From assembly GCF_003350475.1 (NCBI RefSeq), contig NZ_QQAV01000002.1, positions 372,001-436,000 of the forward strand: a DNA stretch of 64,000 nt, given 5' to 3'. Shown piece after piece: positions 1-8,608 of the stretch. The stretch is from Pseudacidovorax intermedius (GTDB lineage Bacteria > Pseudomonadota > Gammaproteobacteria > Burkholderiales > Burkholderiaceae_C). Numbering within the stretch: the first letter of the stretch is position 1; every line of letters begins with the position of its first letter. The position numbers and the translations under genes were made by a program. The notes under the pieces are model-generated. The model had not been told where the DNA came from, did not search any database, and saw only the letters and a list, made by a program, of their open reading frames with translations.

Positions 1-316
1 CGATCAGCCGCGACAGCATCAGACCCATGAAGAAGGTGAAGCCGAGCAGCACCGGCACGCCGGCGGCCGAGTTCTTGGTCTTCTCGATGGCAAACATGAA
101 GCCGAAGGCGCCGGCCAGGAAGACCACCAGGCCCAGGCCTCCCGTGAGCGCGGCCGTGATGCCGGTGGCCACGCCGAGCCAAGCGCCCAGTACGGTGGGA
201 ATCATGCTCAGCGCGAGCAGCCAGTAGGTGTTGCGCAGAACGCGGTGGCGCTCTGCCTGGGGCAGCACCTGGCCGTAGCCGGCCGGTGTGTCAAAGGTGG
301 GGGCTCTGTCGTTCAT
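1..316 (-). CDS. Bax inhibitor-1 (BI-1)/YccA family membrane protein, partial (N-terminal 105 residues)
   Basis: The gene enters from the left edge, so only the N-terminal part is visible. It begins MNDRAPTFDTPAGYGQVLPQ, a soluble N-terminus typical of bacterial YccA/BI-1 proteins. Two or three hydrophobic segments follow: WLLALSMIPTVLGAWLG at about residues 32-48, a Gly-rich helix around 52-75, and LLGFTFFMGLMLSRLI at the cut edge. Known members are seven-helix inner-membrane proteins, and E. coli YccA modulates FtsH proteolysis; whether this one does is inference. The ATG follows AGGAG with seven bases of spacing, which fixes the start. It is divergent from the next gene, leaving about 175 bp for both promoters. 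Confidence 0.85.
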   Translation of the reverse strand, partial: MNDRAPTFDTPAGYGQVLPQAERHRVLRNTYWLLALSMIPTVLGAWLGVATGITAALTGGLGLVVFLAGAFGFMFAIEKTKNSAAGVPVLLGFTFFMGLMLSRLI

Positions 317-493
317 GGCAAAACTCCTGAAAGGGTTGAGGGGACTGCTTGACGGGCAGTTGCAGGTCATTCTAGGAAAGATCAAGGGCCGCATTGGCAT
401 ATCCGGACGGCGCGTCGCCCTTTGGAACCATGGGGTCTTGCTGCACGTTGGCGGCACCTGGCGCCAGTGACGCATCCTGTATTCTTCACCCCC

Positions 494-901
494 ATGAAGA
501 CCAAGCACTTTCTCGAACTCGAAGACGTCAAGAAGATCGCCGCCGCTGCCGAAGCGGAAGCCGTCAAGAACCAATGGGCCGTGACCATCGCCATCTGCGA
601 CGACGGCGGCCACCTGCTGTGGCTGCAGCGCCTGGATGGCGCCGCGCCGGTGTCGGCTCACATCGGCCCGGCCAAGGCCCGCACGGCCGCCCTCGGTCGT
701 CGCGAGAGCAAGGTCTATGAAGACATCATCAATGGCGGCCGCACCGCCTTCCTGTCGGCGCCCACGGTGGACGGCCTGCTCGAAGGCGGCGTGCCGATCG
801 TCAAGGACGGCCAGGTGATCGGGGCGGTGGGCGTCAGCGGGGTGAAGTCCAACGAGGACGCGCAGATCGCCAAGGCGGGCATCGCGGCCATCGGCCTGTA
901 A
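494..901 (+). CDS. GlcG/HbpS family heme-binding-like protein
   Basis: This 135-residue single-domain protein matches the GlcG/HbpS (DUF336) family. It has the N-terminal helix LELEDVKKIAAAAEAEA, the strand AICDDGGHLLWLQR, and the C-terminal GGVPIVKDGQVIGAVGVSG followed by a helix. HbpS members bind heme in some actinobacteria, while GlcG proteins sit in glycolate or diol catabolism operons, so the substrate here is open. The chosen ATG gives the standard family length; an in-frame extension of 24 residues upstream looks non-coding and neither start has a clear Shine-Dalgarno. The gene stands alone and ends at a strong terminator. Its position next to iron genes fits heme handling, but that is only inference. 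Confidence 0.85.
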   Translation: MKTKHFLELEDVKKIAAAAEAEAVKNQWAVTIAICDDGGHLLWLQRLDGAAPVSAHIGPAKARTAALGRRESKVYEDIINGGRTAFLSAPTVDGLLEGGVPIVKDGQVIGAVGVSGVKSNEDAQIAKAGIAAIGL

Positions 902-939
902 CAGGACAGCCGGCGGCCCCCCGGCCGCCGCTCCAATGA

Positions 940-978
940 AAAACGCCCCGCCGGGCAATGCCGGCGGGGCGTTTTCGT
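940..978 (+). terminator. Intrinsic terminator downstream of the GlcG-family gene
   Basis: A perfect 15-bp stem (AAAACGCCCCGCCGG paired with its complement) closes a 6-base loop GCAATG and runs into TTTTCGTTT. The stem is A-rich on the left, so it can also terminate transcription coming from hemP on the other strand. Confidence 0.9.
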
Positions 979-1108
979 TTGGAACTCAAGACGCGTTCAG
1001 CGCAAAAAAAGGCGTGGCTGGTCGAACACTGGCTGGCCAAAAAACGACCCTTGGAGAGTCAGATCTCCTCGAGTCGCCCCACGATGAACGGTCGGGGCAG
1101 GGGCTGCA

Positions 1109-1324
1109 TCACTTGGTCAGGATGAGCTTGCCGAGCTTGGTGGCCTGCAGGCGATAGAGCGCGCCGTTGTGCAGGATGCCGATGGTCTTCTGGCCCTTGA
1201 GCAGCTCGCTGCTCTGCAGCAGCTGGGCCGGAGAGGGCGTGATGTGCGCCGATGCGCCGCTGCCGCCCTGGTCGAGCGAAGGATGGCTGAGCACTTTCTG
1301 GGAATGCGAGGACTGGGCTTGCAC
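1109..1324 (-). CDS. hemP: Hemin uptake protein HemP
   Basis: The protein has about 71 residues and ends ALYRLQATKLGKLILTK, the diagnostic HemP C-terminus (YRLxxTxxGKLILTK). Upstream is the usual SSELLKGQKTIGILHNG segment. HemP is a small cytoplasmic protein conserved with heme and siderophore uptake loci; in Burkholderia it has been linked to activation of the heme receptor gene, but its mechanism is little known. I chose a GTG start because it has AAGG eight bases upstream and lies just downstream of a Fur-box-like sequence; more upstream in-frame starts would overlap that operator. It reads in the same direction as tonB-exbBD but is separated from them by a terminator and has its own promoter region. 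Confidence 0.8.
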   Translation of the reverse strand: MQAQSSHSQKVLSHPSLDQGGSGASAHITPSPAQLLQSSELLKGQKTIGILHNGALYRLQATKLGKLILTK

Positions 1325-1363
1325 GGGATGGACCTTTCGAATCGGATCAGTGAAGCGGATGAG

Positions 1364-1384
1364 CAAATGATAACGATTCGCACT
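1364..1384 (-). promoter_or_regulatory. Putative Fur box / promoter of hemP
   Basis: The plus strand reads AAATGATAACGATTCGCAC, which resembles the Fur consensus (GATAATGATAATCATTATC) in its left half. The core ATGATAACGA(T/C)TCGCA recurs upstream of the fiu-type receptor in this window. The site lies about 40-60 bases upstream of the hemP start. Binding is inferred from sequence likeness only. Confidence 0.6.
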
Positions 1385-1497
1385 TAGAAAAGCAATCGTC
1401 GTCATGAGTTTTTTTGAAGGCAAACCGCCAGCGGGTCCGGCCGGCTCGATTCGCCCTGGGGCGGCCGCCCGCTGGGGGCTCTTGCAGGCGCGCCAGA

Positions 1498-1523
1498 GAA
1501 AAAAGCCGGCTGCTGCCGGCTCG
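1498..1523 (-). terminator. Intrinsic terminator of the tonB-exbB-exbD operon
   Basis: Read on the minus strand, a 7-bp GC stem AGCCGGC / GCCGGCT with loop AGCA is followed by a T run (TTTTTT). It lies about 40 bases after the exbD stop codon and separates exbD from hemP. Confidence 0.85.
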
Positions 1524-1561
1524 TTCAGGATGCGCCCGCTTTCCGGACGGGTCCAAGGAAG

Positions 1562-1975
1562 TCACTGCGGCGTCGGATCGGTGATGAAGCCGATCTTGCG
1601 CACGCCGGCCTTTTGGGCAGCGGCCATGGCCGTCGCGACGCGTTCGTAGCGCACGTCCTTGTCGCCCCGGATGTGCAGTTCGGGCTGCGGATCGCGCGCG
1701 CCTTCGGCCGCCAGGCGCGACACCATCGTCGCGTCGTCGATCTTTTCCTGGTTCCAGAAGTAGCTGCCATCGGCGGCCACGCTCAGCTGGATGGTCTGCG
1801 GCTTGGTCTCCTCGCGCTCGTTGGTGGCGCGCGGCAGGTCGATGTTCACCGCATGCTTCATCACCGGCACGGTGATGATGAAGATGATGAGCAACACCAG
1901 CATGACGTCCACCAGGGGCGTCATGTTGATCTCGTTCATCACGTCGTCGGCTTCGTCCTGGGTTCCGAAGGCCAT
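1562..1975 (-). CDS. exbD: Biopolymer transport protein ExbD (TonB system)
   Basis: This 137-residue protein is the proton-channel partner of ExbB that energises TonB. A short cytoplasmic N-terminus (ending NEINMTPLVDVMLV) leads into one transmembrane helix at about residues 20-40. The conserved Asp of PLVDVMLVLLIIF is the proton-relay residue of the family. The rest is a periplasmic domain with LPRAT and the C-terminal pattern RYERVATAMAAAQKAG. The chosen ATG starts four bases after the exbB stop, with GAAGG upstream. The gene is the last of the tonB-exbB-exbD operon, directly ahead of a terminator. Confidence 0.93.
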   Translation of the reverse strand: MAFGTQDEADDVMNEINMTPLVDVMLVLLIIFIITVPVMKHAVNIDLPRATNEREETKPQTIQLSVAADGSYFWNQEKIDDATMVSRLAAEGARDPQPELHIRGDKDVRYERVATAMAAAQKAGVRKIGFITDPTPQ

Positions 1976-1979
1976 GGCA

Positions 1980-2696
<717 letters not shown>

Positions 2697-2715
2697 AAAT
2701 ACTCCAGCGAAAAGA

Positions 2716-3438
2716 TCAGTTCAGGACGAAGTTGAAGGGGGCGCGCAGCAGGTACACCGTCTGGGCGTCGCCGCCGCCCAGCTGGCGGAAGGGCGTCACC
2801 TGCGCAGTCATGGCCGCGCTCAGCGCGGCCTGGTCCAGCCGCTCGTAGCCGCTGGACTTGGCGATCTCGGCCCGCTTGGCCATACCGTCGGCATTGAAAT
2901 AGACGGCCACCACCACGGTGCCCGTCTCGCCGAGCTTGCGGCTCATGGTCGGGTAGATCGCGCGTGGTTCGCGCACGTAGGTGGTCTGTCCCTGCGTGAC
3001 CTCCACCAGCCGCGGTGCCGGCGGCGCGACCGGCGCAGGTGGTGCGACGGGGGCGGCAGGCGCCGGCGGCGCGGGTGGCATGGGCGCGGGTGCAGTAACG
3101 GGCGGCGGCTCCACCACGCCGGTGGGCGCATTGGGCGCCGGCACGGGCTTGGGCTCCCGGATTGCAATCGGCCGGGGCGGAGGCTTGGGTGCCTGCTTCT
3201 GCGGTGGAGCGGGCGGCGGCGGCGGGGGCGGGGGCGGCGGTGCCGGCCGTGGCGGCTCGATGATCTGCGCCAGGATCTCCACCGGCACGATCACTTCGGC
3301 GGCCTTGCGGATGAGCCCGCTCTGCAGCGCCCAGAGCGCCGCGGCATGGAAGAGCACCACGCCACCGACGATCAAGGTCGTGCGGGAGACGCCAAGAGGA
3401 GAAGAGGGGGGAGAGGAAAAGCGGCTCGACACGGTCAA
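2716..3438 (-). CDS. tonB: Energy transducer TonB
   Basis: The product has about 240 residues: a short N-terminus, one membrane anchor (TLIVGGVVLFHAAALWAL, about 21-38), a long Pro-rich periplasmic linker from about 60 to 150 and a C-terminal TonB domain (YPTMSRKLGETGTVVVAVYF onward, to LLRAPFNFVLN). TonB spans the periplasm and opens TonB-dependent receptors such as the fiu-type one nearby. The linker contains a run of about 12 consecutive prolines coded by a G/C-only tract, a possible slippage site. The start is uncertain: the listed start is TTG and a GTG lies two codons downstream; no ATG is available in frame. Confidence 0.93.
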   Translation of the reverse strand: MTVSSRFSSPPSSPLGVSRTTLIVGGVVLFHAAALWALQSGLIRKAAEVIVPVEILAQIIEPPRPAPPPPPPPPPPAPPQKQAPKPPPRPIAIREPKPVPAPNAPTGVVEPPPVTAPAPMPPAPPAPAAPVAPPAPVAPPAPRLVEVTQGQTTYVREPRAIYPTMSRKLGETGTVVVAVYFNADGMAKRAEIAKSSGYERLDQAALSAAMTAQVTPFRQLGGGDAQTVYLLRAPFNFVLN

Positions 3439-3498
3439 CCCAGAAACACAGCCCGGCCATGCATGCAGAGCCGGTGAGCGTAGATCAGAAAAGAGGAT

Positions 3499-3570
3499 CT
3501 AGCGGCGCAGTACCCACCAGACCGAGCCGGCGAAGATCAGGCCGCCGACGAGGGCTGCGACGAATTCCAT
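3499..3570 (-). CDS. 23-residue membrane peptide between bfd and tonB
   Basis: A very short frame starts with ATG preceded by GGAGAGCAAAGC, a good ribosome-binding site. It encodes MEFVAALVGGLIFAGSVWWVLRR, a single hydrophobic helix ending in two arginines, which predicts an inner-membrane peptide with its C-terminus inside. It overlaps the 3' end of bfd by 34 bases in another frame and ends about 60 bases before tonB. I do not recognise it as a named family. Its position within an iron-regulated run suggests a modulator of a membrane complex, such as TonB-ExbBD, but this is inference. Conservation in related genomes would be the decisive support. Confidence 0.55.
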   Translation of the reverse strand: MEFVAALVGGLIFAGSVWWVLRR

Positions 3571-3809
3571 GCTTTGCTCTCCGTGATGGCAGTGGCAAGC
3601 TGGATCGCGCGGGGTTCGATGTCGCTGTGGAGGGCGGCCACCGGATGCGACGCACTGCATTGGGCCACCACGTCGCGTGCACAGGTTTCGCAGCGGCCGC
3701 ACTGGGTGGCCACACCGAGCTCGAATTGGATCTCGTCGAAACTCATGCCTGCACGGGCATGCCGCACGATCTCGCGGTCCGACACTCGGCGGCATACACA
3801 GACGATCAT
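3537..3809 (-). CDS. bfd: Bacterioferritin-associated ferredoxin Bfd
   Basis: This 90-residue [2Fe-2S] protein has the BFD-fold cysteine set: MIVCVCRRVSDREI gives C4 and C6, and QCGRCETC gives C37 and C40 with a further Cys at 43. Bfd binds bacterioferritin and passes electrons to it so that stored iron is reduced and released. The matching bfr gene lies about 8 kb away in this window. The tail beyond residue 65 is longer than in E. coli Bfd (64 residues). A good promoter overlapping a Fur-like inverted repeat lies about 50 bases upstream, consistent with induction under iron starvation. Confidence 0.9.
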   Translation of the reverse strand: MIVCVCRRVSDREIVRHARAGMSFDEIQFELGVATQCGRCETCARDVVAQCSASHPVAALHSDIEPRAIQLATAITESKAWNSSQPSSAA

Positions 3810-3852
3810 GGCGGTGGCTGCAGTTGGCTGGCTGTGAGGAAGAAGTTGGGCG

Positions 3853-3882
3853 ATTATAAATACGAATTTCTCGCATTCGCAA
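3853..3882 (-). promoter_or_regulatory. Promoter of bfd with overlapping Fur-like inverted repeat
   Basis: On the minus strand TTGCGA (-35) and TATAAT (-10) are 18 bases apart. The spacer holds the imperfect inverted repeat AATGCGAGAAATTCGTATT, which resembles the Fur boxes of relatives. A repressor here would cover the promoter. Confidence 0.55.
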
Positions 3883-3927
3883 TCTCTATCCTCACTGCAA
3901 AGAAGGGTGTCTCCGACGGGGCGTGAG

Positions 3928-4608
3928 CTACACCTCGGCCCACATCCGAAGCAGGTTGTGGTACGTGCCGGTCAGCGCCACGGTCTCGTCGGTCTCGCCC
4001 AGGCGTGCGCGCAGGCTCTGGATGTTCTGGTCCAGCTCGAACAGCAGTGCGCGGTGGGCGTCGTCGCGGACCATGCTCTGCAGCCAGAAGAAGGAGCACA
4101 CCCGGGCGCCGCGCGTCACCGGCTGCACGCGGTGCAGGCTGCTCGACGGATACAGCACCAGGTCTCCCGCGGGCAGCTTGACCTCGTGCGTGCCATAGGT
4201 GTCGACCACCTCCAGTTCGCCGCCGTCGTAGTCCTGCGGGTCGCAGAGGAAGAGCGTGCACGACAGGTCCGTGCGCAGCTGTCCGCCGCCGCCCGGCAGG
4301 GAGCGCACCGAGCCGTCCACATGCAGGCCATAGGTCTCGCCGCCCTCGTAGCGGTTGAACATCGGCGGCACCACCCGCAGGGGCAGGGCCGCCGAGAAGA
4401 ACTGGGGATGCCGGGCCAGCGCCTCGCGGATCACGCCGCCCAGTTCCTGAGCCACGGGCGACTGCTCCGAGAGCTGCCGGTTGTTCTTGACCCGCGCGCC
4501 CTGCGGGCCCGCCGAGTCGCGGCCGTCGATCCAGTCGGCGGCGTCCAGCGCCGCACGCAGCTGCCGCACCTGCTCGGGGCTGAGGACTTCGGGGACATGG
4601 ACCATCAT
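3928..4608 (-). CDS. piuC: Fe(II)/2-oxoglutarate-dependent hydroxylase PiuC/YbiX (PKHD-type)
   Basis: The protein has 226 residues and matches the YbiX/PiuC family. The double-stranded beta-helix carries the iron triad: H and D in [12 protein letters not shown] and the distal H in [13 protein letters not shown], with R as the likely 2-oxoglutarate ligand. The family always accompanies a TonB-dependent catecholate siderophore receptor (Fiu/PiuA), and here it lies just downstream of one. The natural substrate is unknown; a role in processing imported siderophore has been proposed. The start has GGAGAACGACACC upstream; a second Met follows directly. A terminator separates it from fiu, so it may be expressed partly by read-through. 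Confidence 0.93.
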   Translation of the reverse strand: MMVHVPEVLSPEQVRQLRAALDAADWIDGRDSAGPQGARVKNNRQLSEQSPVAQELGGVIREALARHPQFFSAALPLRVVPPMFNRYEGGETYGLHVDGSVRSLPGGGGQLRTDLSCTLFLCDPQDYDGGELEVVDTYGTHEVKLPAGDLVLYPSSSLHRVQPVTRGARVCSFFWLQSMVRDDAHRALLFELDQNIQSLRARLGETDETVALTGTYHNLLRMWAEV

Positions 4609-4629
4609 GGTGTCGTTCTCCTCGACAAG

Positions 4630-4656
4630 CGAAAAACCCGGCCAGGCGGCCGGGTC
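4630..4656 (-). terminator. Intrinsic terminator between the siderophore receptor gene and piuC
   Basis: On the minus strand an 8-bp stem ACCCGGCC / GGCCGGGT with loop GCCT runs into TTTTTC. It follows the receptor stop codon by about 40 bases. Confidence 0.8.
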
Positions 4657-4693
4657 CGATGGAAGCCCGCCGCCCGGGGGCGGCGTCTGGCGA

Positions 4694-7021
4694 TCAGAAG
4701 CGGAAGTTGGCGCTCAGCAGGGCCGAGCGCGGCGTGCCCATGACCAGCCGGTTGCCACCGTTGTTCACCCGTGCCAGGTAGAACTTGTCGGCCAGGTTGT
4801 ACAGGTTCAGCTGGATGCTGACGTTGCGGTTGATCTCATATCCCACCATCGCATCCCACACGGTGTAGCTCGGCACCTCGGGGAAGAAGCTGGTGGCCGT
4901 GATGGCTGCGTTGCTGGTCGAACGCTGCTGCGTCGACACGTAGCGCACCCCGCCGCCGACTGTCAGGCCGAACGGGAACCTGTAGCTGGTCCACAGCGTG
5001 GCCGTGAGCTTGGGCGAATAGCGGATCTGCGCGCCGTTCTGCGTGGTGCTGGTGCGCGAGCCTTCGAGGATCTTCGTGTCGATGCGCGCCAGGCCGCCGA
5101 TGACCTGCCAGGCCGGCGTGATCTGGCCGACCGCGCTCAGCTCCAGGCCTTGAACGCGCGTCTTGCCGTACTGCTCGAAGTTGCCGAAGGTGTCGACCTG
5201 CACCTGTTCGTTCTCGTTCTTCGTGCGGAAGGCGGCGGCCGACAGGGCCAGGCGCTTGTCCAGCACGTCCCACTTGGTGCCCAGCTCGAAGGTCTTGGAC
5301 TTCTGCGGATCGAGGCTCAGGTTGTTGACGTTGGCCGTGGTCAGTGAGGTGGGGAAGCTGAAGTTGCCGCCCGGCGGCTGCGCGCCGGTCGCATAGGCGG
5401 CGTAGACGCTGCCGTTGTCCGCCGGCTTGTAGACCAAGCCAAGCTTGCCGGTCAGCAGGTTGTCCGAGCCTTCCTGCGTGAGTGCCGTCTGCACACCATT
5501 CACCGGTGCGGCCAGGCTGGTGAAGCGGGTGCGGTAATGCTCCCAGCGCAGGCCGCCCGTGAGCTGCCACTGCTCGTTGAACTTGAGCGTGTCGAAGGCA
5601 TACAGCGCCGCCGTGCTGGTCGTGCCTTCGGTGGTGGCGCCGGTAGGCAGCACGGGCACGAAGGCGCGGTACGGGTTCGGCATGTACAGGCTGTTGTAGG
5701 CCTGGTAGGACACCGTCCCGCCCGACACCGTGCGCACGCCGTTGGCTGCATTGATGGTGGCGGCCATCGTGGTGTTGTCCTGCTGCTCGCGCGCCAGTTC
5801 CAGGCCGGCGCTGATCGAGTGCTTGATGCTGCCCGTGGTGGCCTCGGCCGTCACGTTGGTCTGGTTGGTCAGGATCTCGTTGCGCTGGCCCTTGCCTTGC
5901 GGCAGCACCCGCGTCGACCAGGTCAGCGGGTTGGTGACCGAGGGCGTCAGCAGCCCGCTGCTGAACACGCCCGTGAGCACCAGGTCCTGGTCGGTGCGGC
6001 CCCAGCGCGTCAGGTTGCGCAGCTTCACGCCCGAGTCGAAGTCGTGTTCGATGCGCGCGGTGAACATGTCGCCGTCGACGGTGTCGTGGTCGGAAAGCGA
6101 GCCGTAGTAGTTGCTGGTGTCGGGCTGCGGGCCGTTGCCGCCGATGCCTTTCAACTGGTCCAGGTAGTAGCCCTTCAGGCCCACCGTGGGAATGCCGCCG
6201 TCCGGCCGGTTGCGCTGGTTGACGTGCTGGTACTGCAGGATGACGCGCGTCGGCGTGTTCAGTCCGAAGGCGATGGAGGGCGCGATGGCCCAGCCCTTGT
6301 TCTTGACATCGTCCCTGCCCGGCACGCCGCTGTCCTGCGTCATCACGTTCAGGCGCAGGGCCATCGTGCCCTCAGCGTTGAGCACGCGGTTGATGTCGGC
6401 CGTCGCGCGCTTCTGGTCCCCAGAACCCAGGCTCACGCTGCCAGTGAAGAAGTTGGAGGTCTGCGGCACCTTGCTCACCAGGTTGATGTAGCCGGTGGGG
6501 GCGGTGCGGCCGATGTCGGCGCTGGCCGGGCCCTTGACCACTTCGACCTGCTCGATGTTGAACATGTCGCGGGTGACGGTGCCGACGTCGCGCGCGCCGT
6601 CCACGAAGATGCTGCCGGAGCTGTCGAAGCCGCGCAGGAAGACGGCGTCACCGGTCGAGGTGTTGCCGTTCTCGCCCATCTGGAAGGTGATGCCGGGCGT
6701 GTTGCGCAGTGCCTCGGTCAGGGTGTTGGCACCCTGCTCCTGCAGCACTTCCTTCTTGATGACGGTGATGGTCTGCGGCGTGTCGACCAGCGGCTGCGTG
6801 AACTTGGGCGAGGAGACGGTGTCGGCCTTGAAGGACTCGCGCGCGCCCTCCACGCGGACTTCGCGCAGCGTGCTGGTGCTGGCGGTGGTGTCGGTGGTGG
6901 ACGGGGCGGTCTGCGCGCCCGCAGGTGCGGCGATCGCCACGAGCGTGGCGGCGGCGGCGCCGGTCCAGCCGGCCGCCTTGCGCGGCACCGCGTGTTTGCG
7001 GCTCTTGATGTGTTGTGCCAT
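4694..7021 (-). CDS. fiu: TonB-dependent catecholate siderophore receptor, Fiu-type
   Basis: This 775-residue outer-membrane receptor has a long signal peptide (through [12 protein letters not shown], about residue 37). The plug domain spans about 45-210 and includes [44 protein letters not shown] and [16 protein letters not shown] 22-strand barrel follows and ends [10 protein letters not shown] with the terminal aromatic needed for assembly. The plug most resembles Fiu/PiuA receptors for monomeric or dimeric catecholate ferric complexes. Fiu and PiuC are regularly paired, as here. The ATG follows CCGGAGGG. A Fur-like box sits about 105-125 bases upstream. The exact ligand cannot be read from sequence. 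Confidence 0.92.
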   Translation of the reverse strand: MAQHIKSRKHAVPRKAAGWTGAAAATLVAIAAPAGAQTAPSTTDTTASTSTLREVRVEGARESFKADTVSSPKFTQPLVDTPQTITVIKKEVLQEQGANTLTEALRNTPGITFQMGENGNTSTGDAVFLRGFDSSGSIFVDGARDVGTVTRDMFNIEQVEVVKGPASADIGRTAPTGYINLVSKVPQTSNFFTGSVSLGSGDQKRATADINRVLNAEGTMALRLNVMTQDSGVPGRDDVKNKGWAIAPSIAFGLNTPTRVILQYQHVNQRNRPDGGIPTVGLKGYYLDQLKGIGGNGPQPDTSNYYGSLSDHDTVDGDMFTARIEHDFDSGVKLRNLTRWGRTDQDLVLTGVFSSGLLTPSVTNPLTWSTRVLPQGKGQRNEILTNQTNVTAEATTGSIKHSISAGLELAREQQDNTTMAATINAANGVRTVSGGTVSYQAYNSLYMPNPYRAFVPVLPTGATTEGTTSTAALYAFDTLKFNEQWQLTGGLRWEHYRTRFTSLAAPVNGVQTALTQEGSDNLLTGKLGLVYKPADNGSVYAAYATGAQPPGGNFSFPTSLTTANVNNLSLDPQKSKTFELGTKWDVLDKRLALSAAAFRTKNENEQVQVDTFGNFEQYGKTRVQGLELSAVGQITPAWQVIGGLARIDTKILEGSRTSTTQNGAQIRYSPKLTATLWTSYRFPFGLTVGGGVRYVSTQQRSTSNAAITATSFFPEVPSYTVWDAMVGYEINRNVSIQLNLYNLADKFYLARVNNGGNRLVMGTPRSALLSANFRF

Positions 7022-7125
7022 GGGATTCCCTCCGGAAGCTGATTGCGTTGCGTGTTTCGCTTGGCTGGCGCAACGGGGAGGGCGCGTGGCTGGCAGGAGC
7101 CGCGGCAGTCGATGCTGCGGCGCCG

Positions 7126-7146
7126 TGAATGATAACGACTCGCAAC
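7126..7146 (-). promoter_or_regulatory. Putative Fur box upstream of the fiu-type receptor
   Basis: The plus strand reads GTGAATGATAACGACTCGCAAC. Its core ATGATAACGACTCGCA differs by one base from the site upstream of hemP. The shared 16-mer in front of two iron genes argues for a common repressor, most likely Fur. Confidence 0.6.
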
Positions 7147-7252
7147 AAAATTGGAGGGATCGAGGCGGTCTCGGCGCATCGGAATCGCACCGCTGTGGCC
7201 CTGCGGCAACGCTGCCCCACGGTCCTGATGCCGTGGACGGCGTTTCCGCGCC

Positions 7253-8608
7253 TCAGTACACGTCGCGCCGGTAACGGCCTTCGCGCTGGAGCCGTTGCAT
7301 CGCGGGCTCGCCCAGGATCTGGCGCAGGGCGAGGTCCACCGCCGCTGCCATGCCCTGCAGGCTGCCGCAGACGTGGACGACTGCGCCGCGCTCGCACCAG
7401 GCGCTGACCTGCGCCGCTTCGTGCAGCAGGCGGTGCTGCACATAGGCGACATCGTCGCCGTCGCGGGAGAAGACCCAGTCCAGCCGCGCCAGTCGGCCCT
7501 CGGCTTGCCACGCGGTCAATTCGTCGTCGAGCAGCCGGTCGTGCGCACGCTGCCGCTCGCCGAAGACCAGCCAGTTCTCATGCTGCCCGCGCCGGATGCG
7601 CTCGCGCAGCAGTGCCCTCAGGCCGGCCAGGCCGGTGCCATTGCCGATCAGCAGCAGAGGTCGTTGCGCGTCGGGGTGCAGGCGGAAGCCGGGATGGGGG
7701 CGCAGCCGCAGCGGCACCGACTGGCCGGGCTGCAGCGTCTCGGTCAGCAGCCCCGACGCGGCACCGGGCCGCCCATTCGGATGCCGGGTCTGCCGCACCA
7801 TCAGCTGCAGATCGCCTTCCTCGGGAATGGAGCAGATCGAGTAGGCGCGGGGCCGCGCGGGGTCGCTGTCCAGGTGGAGGTCGACCAGGTCGCCCGCCTC
7901 CCAGTGCGGGGCCATGCCGGCAGGCGCCTGCAGGTGCAGGCGATGGATCGGTCCGCCCAGGCTGCCGGGGTTCAGGTGCTCGCGCTGGCGCAGGGTCCAG
8001 GCGTGGAAGGCCGTTTCGGCGCCGGCGCTGGCGGCCGGCGCGACCAGGCCGAGGTGTTCGTGCCAGCGCTGAAGCGCTTCGGGATCGCCGCGGTCCACGT
8101 CGATGCGCGCGAATTCCGGCGTGGCGCCCGCCGCCTGGAGCCAGGCGTCCAGCCGCCGGCCGAAGCCGCAGAACTCGCTGTACTGCCGGTCGCCCAGCGC
8201 CAGCACCGCATAGCGCAGGTGGGCCAGTGCGGCCGGACGGTGCATCACCGCGTCGGCAAATGCGCTTGCGCCATCGGGGGCGTCCCCTTCGCCGTAGGTG
8301 CTGGCGATGAACAGGGCGCGGAGCGTGCCGGCCAGCAGGTCGGCATCCAGTGCGTTGAGTGCCAGCACGCGCGCGGGCGTGCCGCTGCGGTGAAGGGCTT
8401 CTGCGGTGGCCCAGGCCCACTGCTCGGCCAGGCCGGTCTGCGTGGCGTGCAGCACCAGCACCGGGGAATCGGCGGTGCCAGCGAGATCCACCGCCGCTGC
8501 AGCTCTCGCCTTCGCCCGATGCCGCTGCCTGGCGTAGATGGCGGCGCACAGCGCGGCATAGGCCAACGTGGCGCCGCCGGCCGTCCAGTGGCGCAGCGCT
8601 TCGCTCAC
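7253..8608 (-). CDS. Membrane-anchored flavodoxin / NADPH:flavin reductase (sulfite-reductase-alpha-like)
   Basis: This 451-residue protein has one N-terminal transmembrane helix (GGATLAYAALCAAIYA, about 11-26). A flavodoxin domain follows at about 50-180, with the FMN loop HATQTGLAEQ, the STYGEGDAPDG loop and LALGDRQYSEFCGFG. Next is an FAD domain with RAYSICSIPEEGD, and an NADPH domain with LLLIGNGTGLAG, VHVCGSLQGM and a terminal YRRDVY. The layout is that of diflavin reductases (CysJ, P450 reductase). It should move electrons from NADPH through FAD and FMN at the cytoplasmic face, probably to the PepSY membrane partner. A GTG start overlaps the apbE stop (GTGA), so the two are translationally coupled. 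Confidence 0.85.
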   Translation of the reverse strand: MSEALRHWTAGGATLAYAALCAAIYARQRHRAKARAAAAVDLAGTADSPVLVLHATQTGLAEQWAWATAEALHRSGTPARVLALNALDADLLAGTLRALFIASTYGEGDAPDGASAFADAVMHRPAALAHLRYAVLALGDRQYSEFCGFGRRLDAWLQAAGATPEFARIDVDRGDPEALQRWHEHLGLVAPAASAGAETAFHAWTLRQREHLNPGSLGGPIHRLHLQAPAGMAPHWEAGDLVDLHLDSDPARPRAYSICSIPEEGDLQLMVRQTRHPNGRPGAASGLLTETLQPGQSVPLRLRPHPGFRLHPDAQRPLLLIGNGTGLAGLRALLRERIRRGQHENWLVFGERQRAHDRLLDDELTAWQAEGRLARLDWVFSRDGDDVAYVQHRLLHEAAQVSAWCERGAVVHVCGSLQGMAAAVDLALRQILGEPAMQRLQREGRYRRDVY

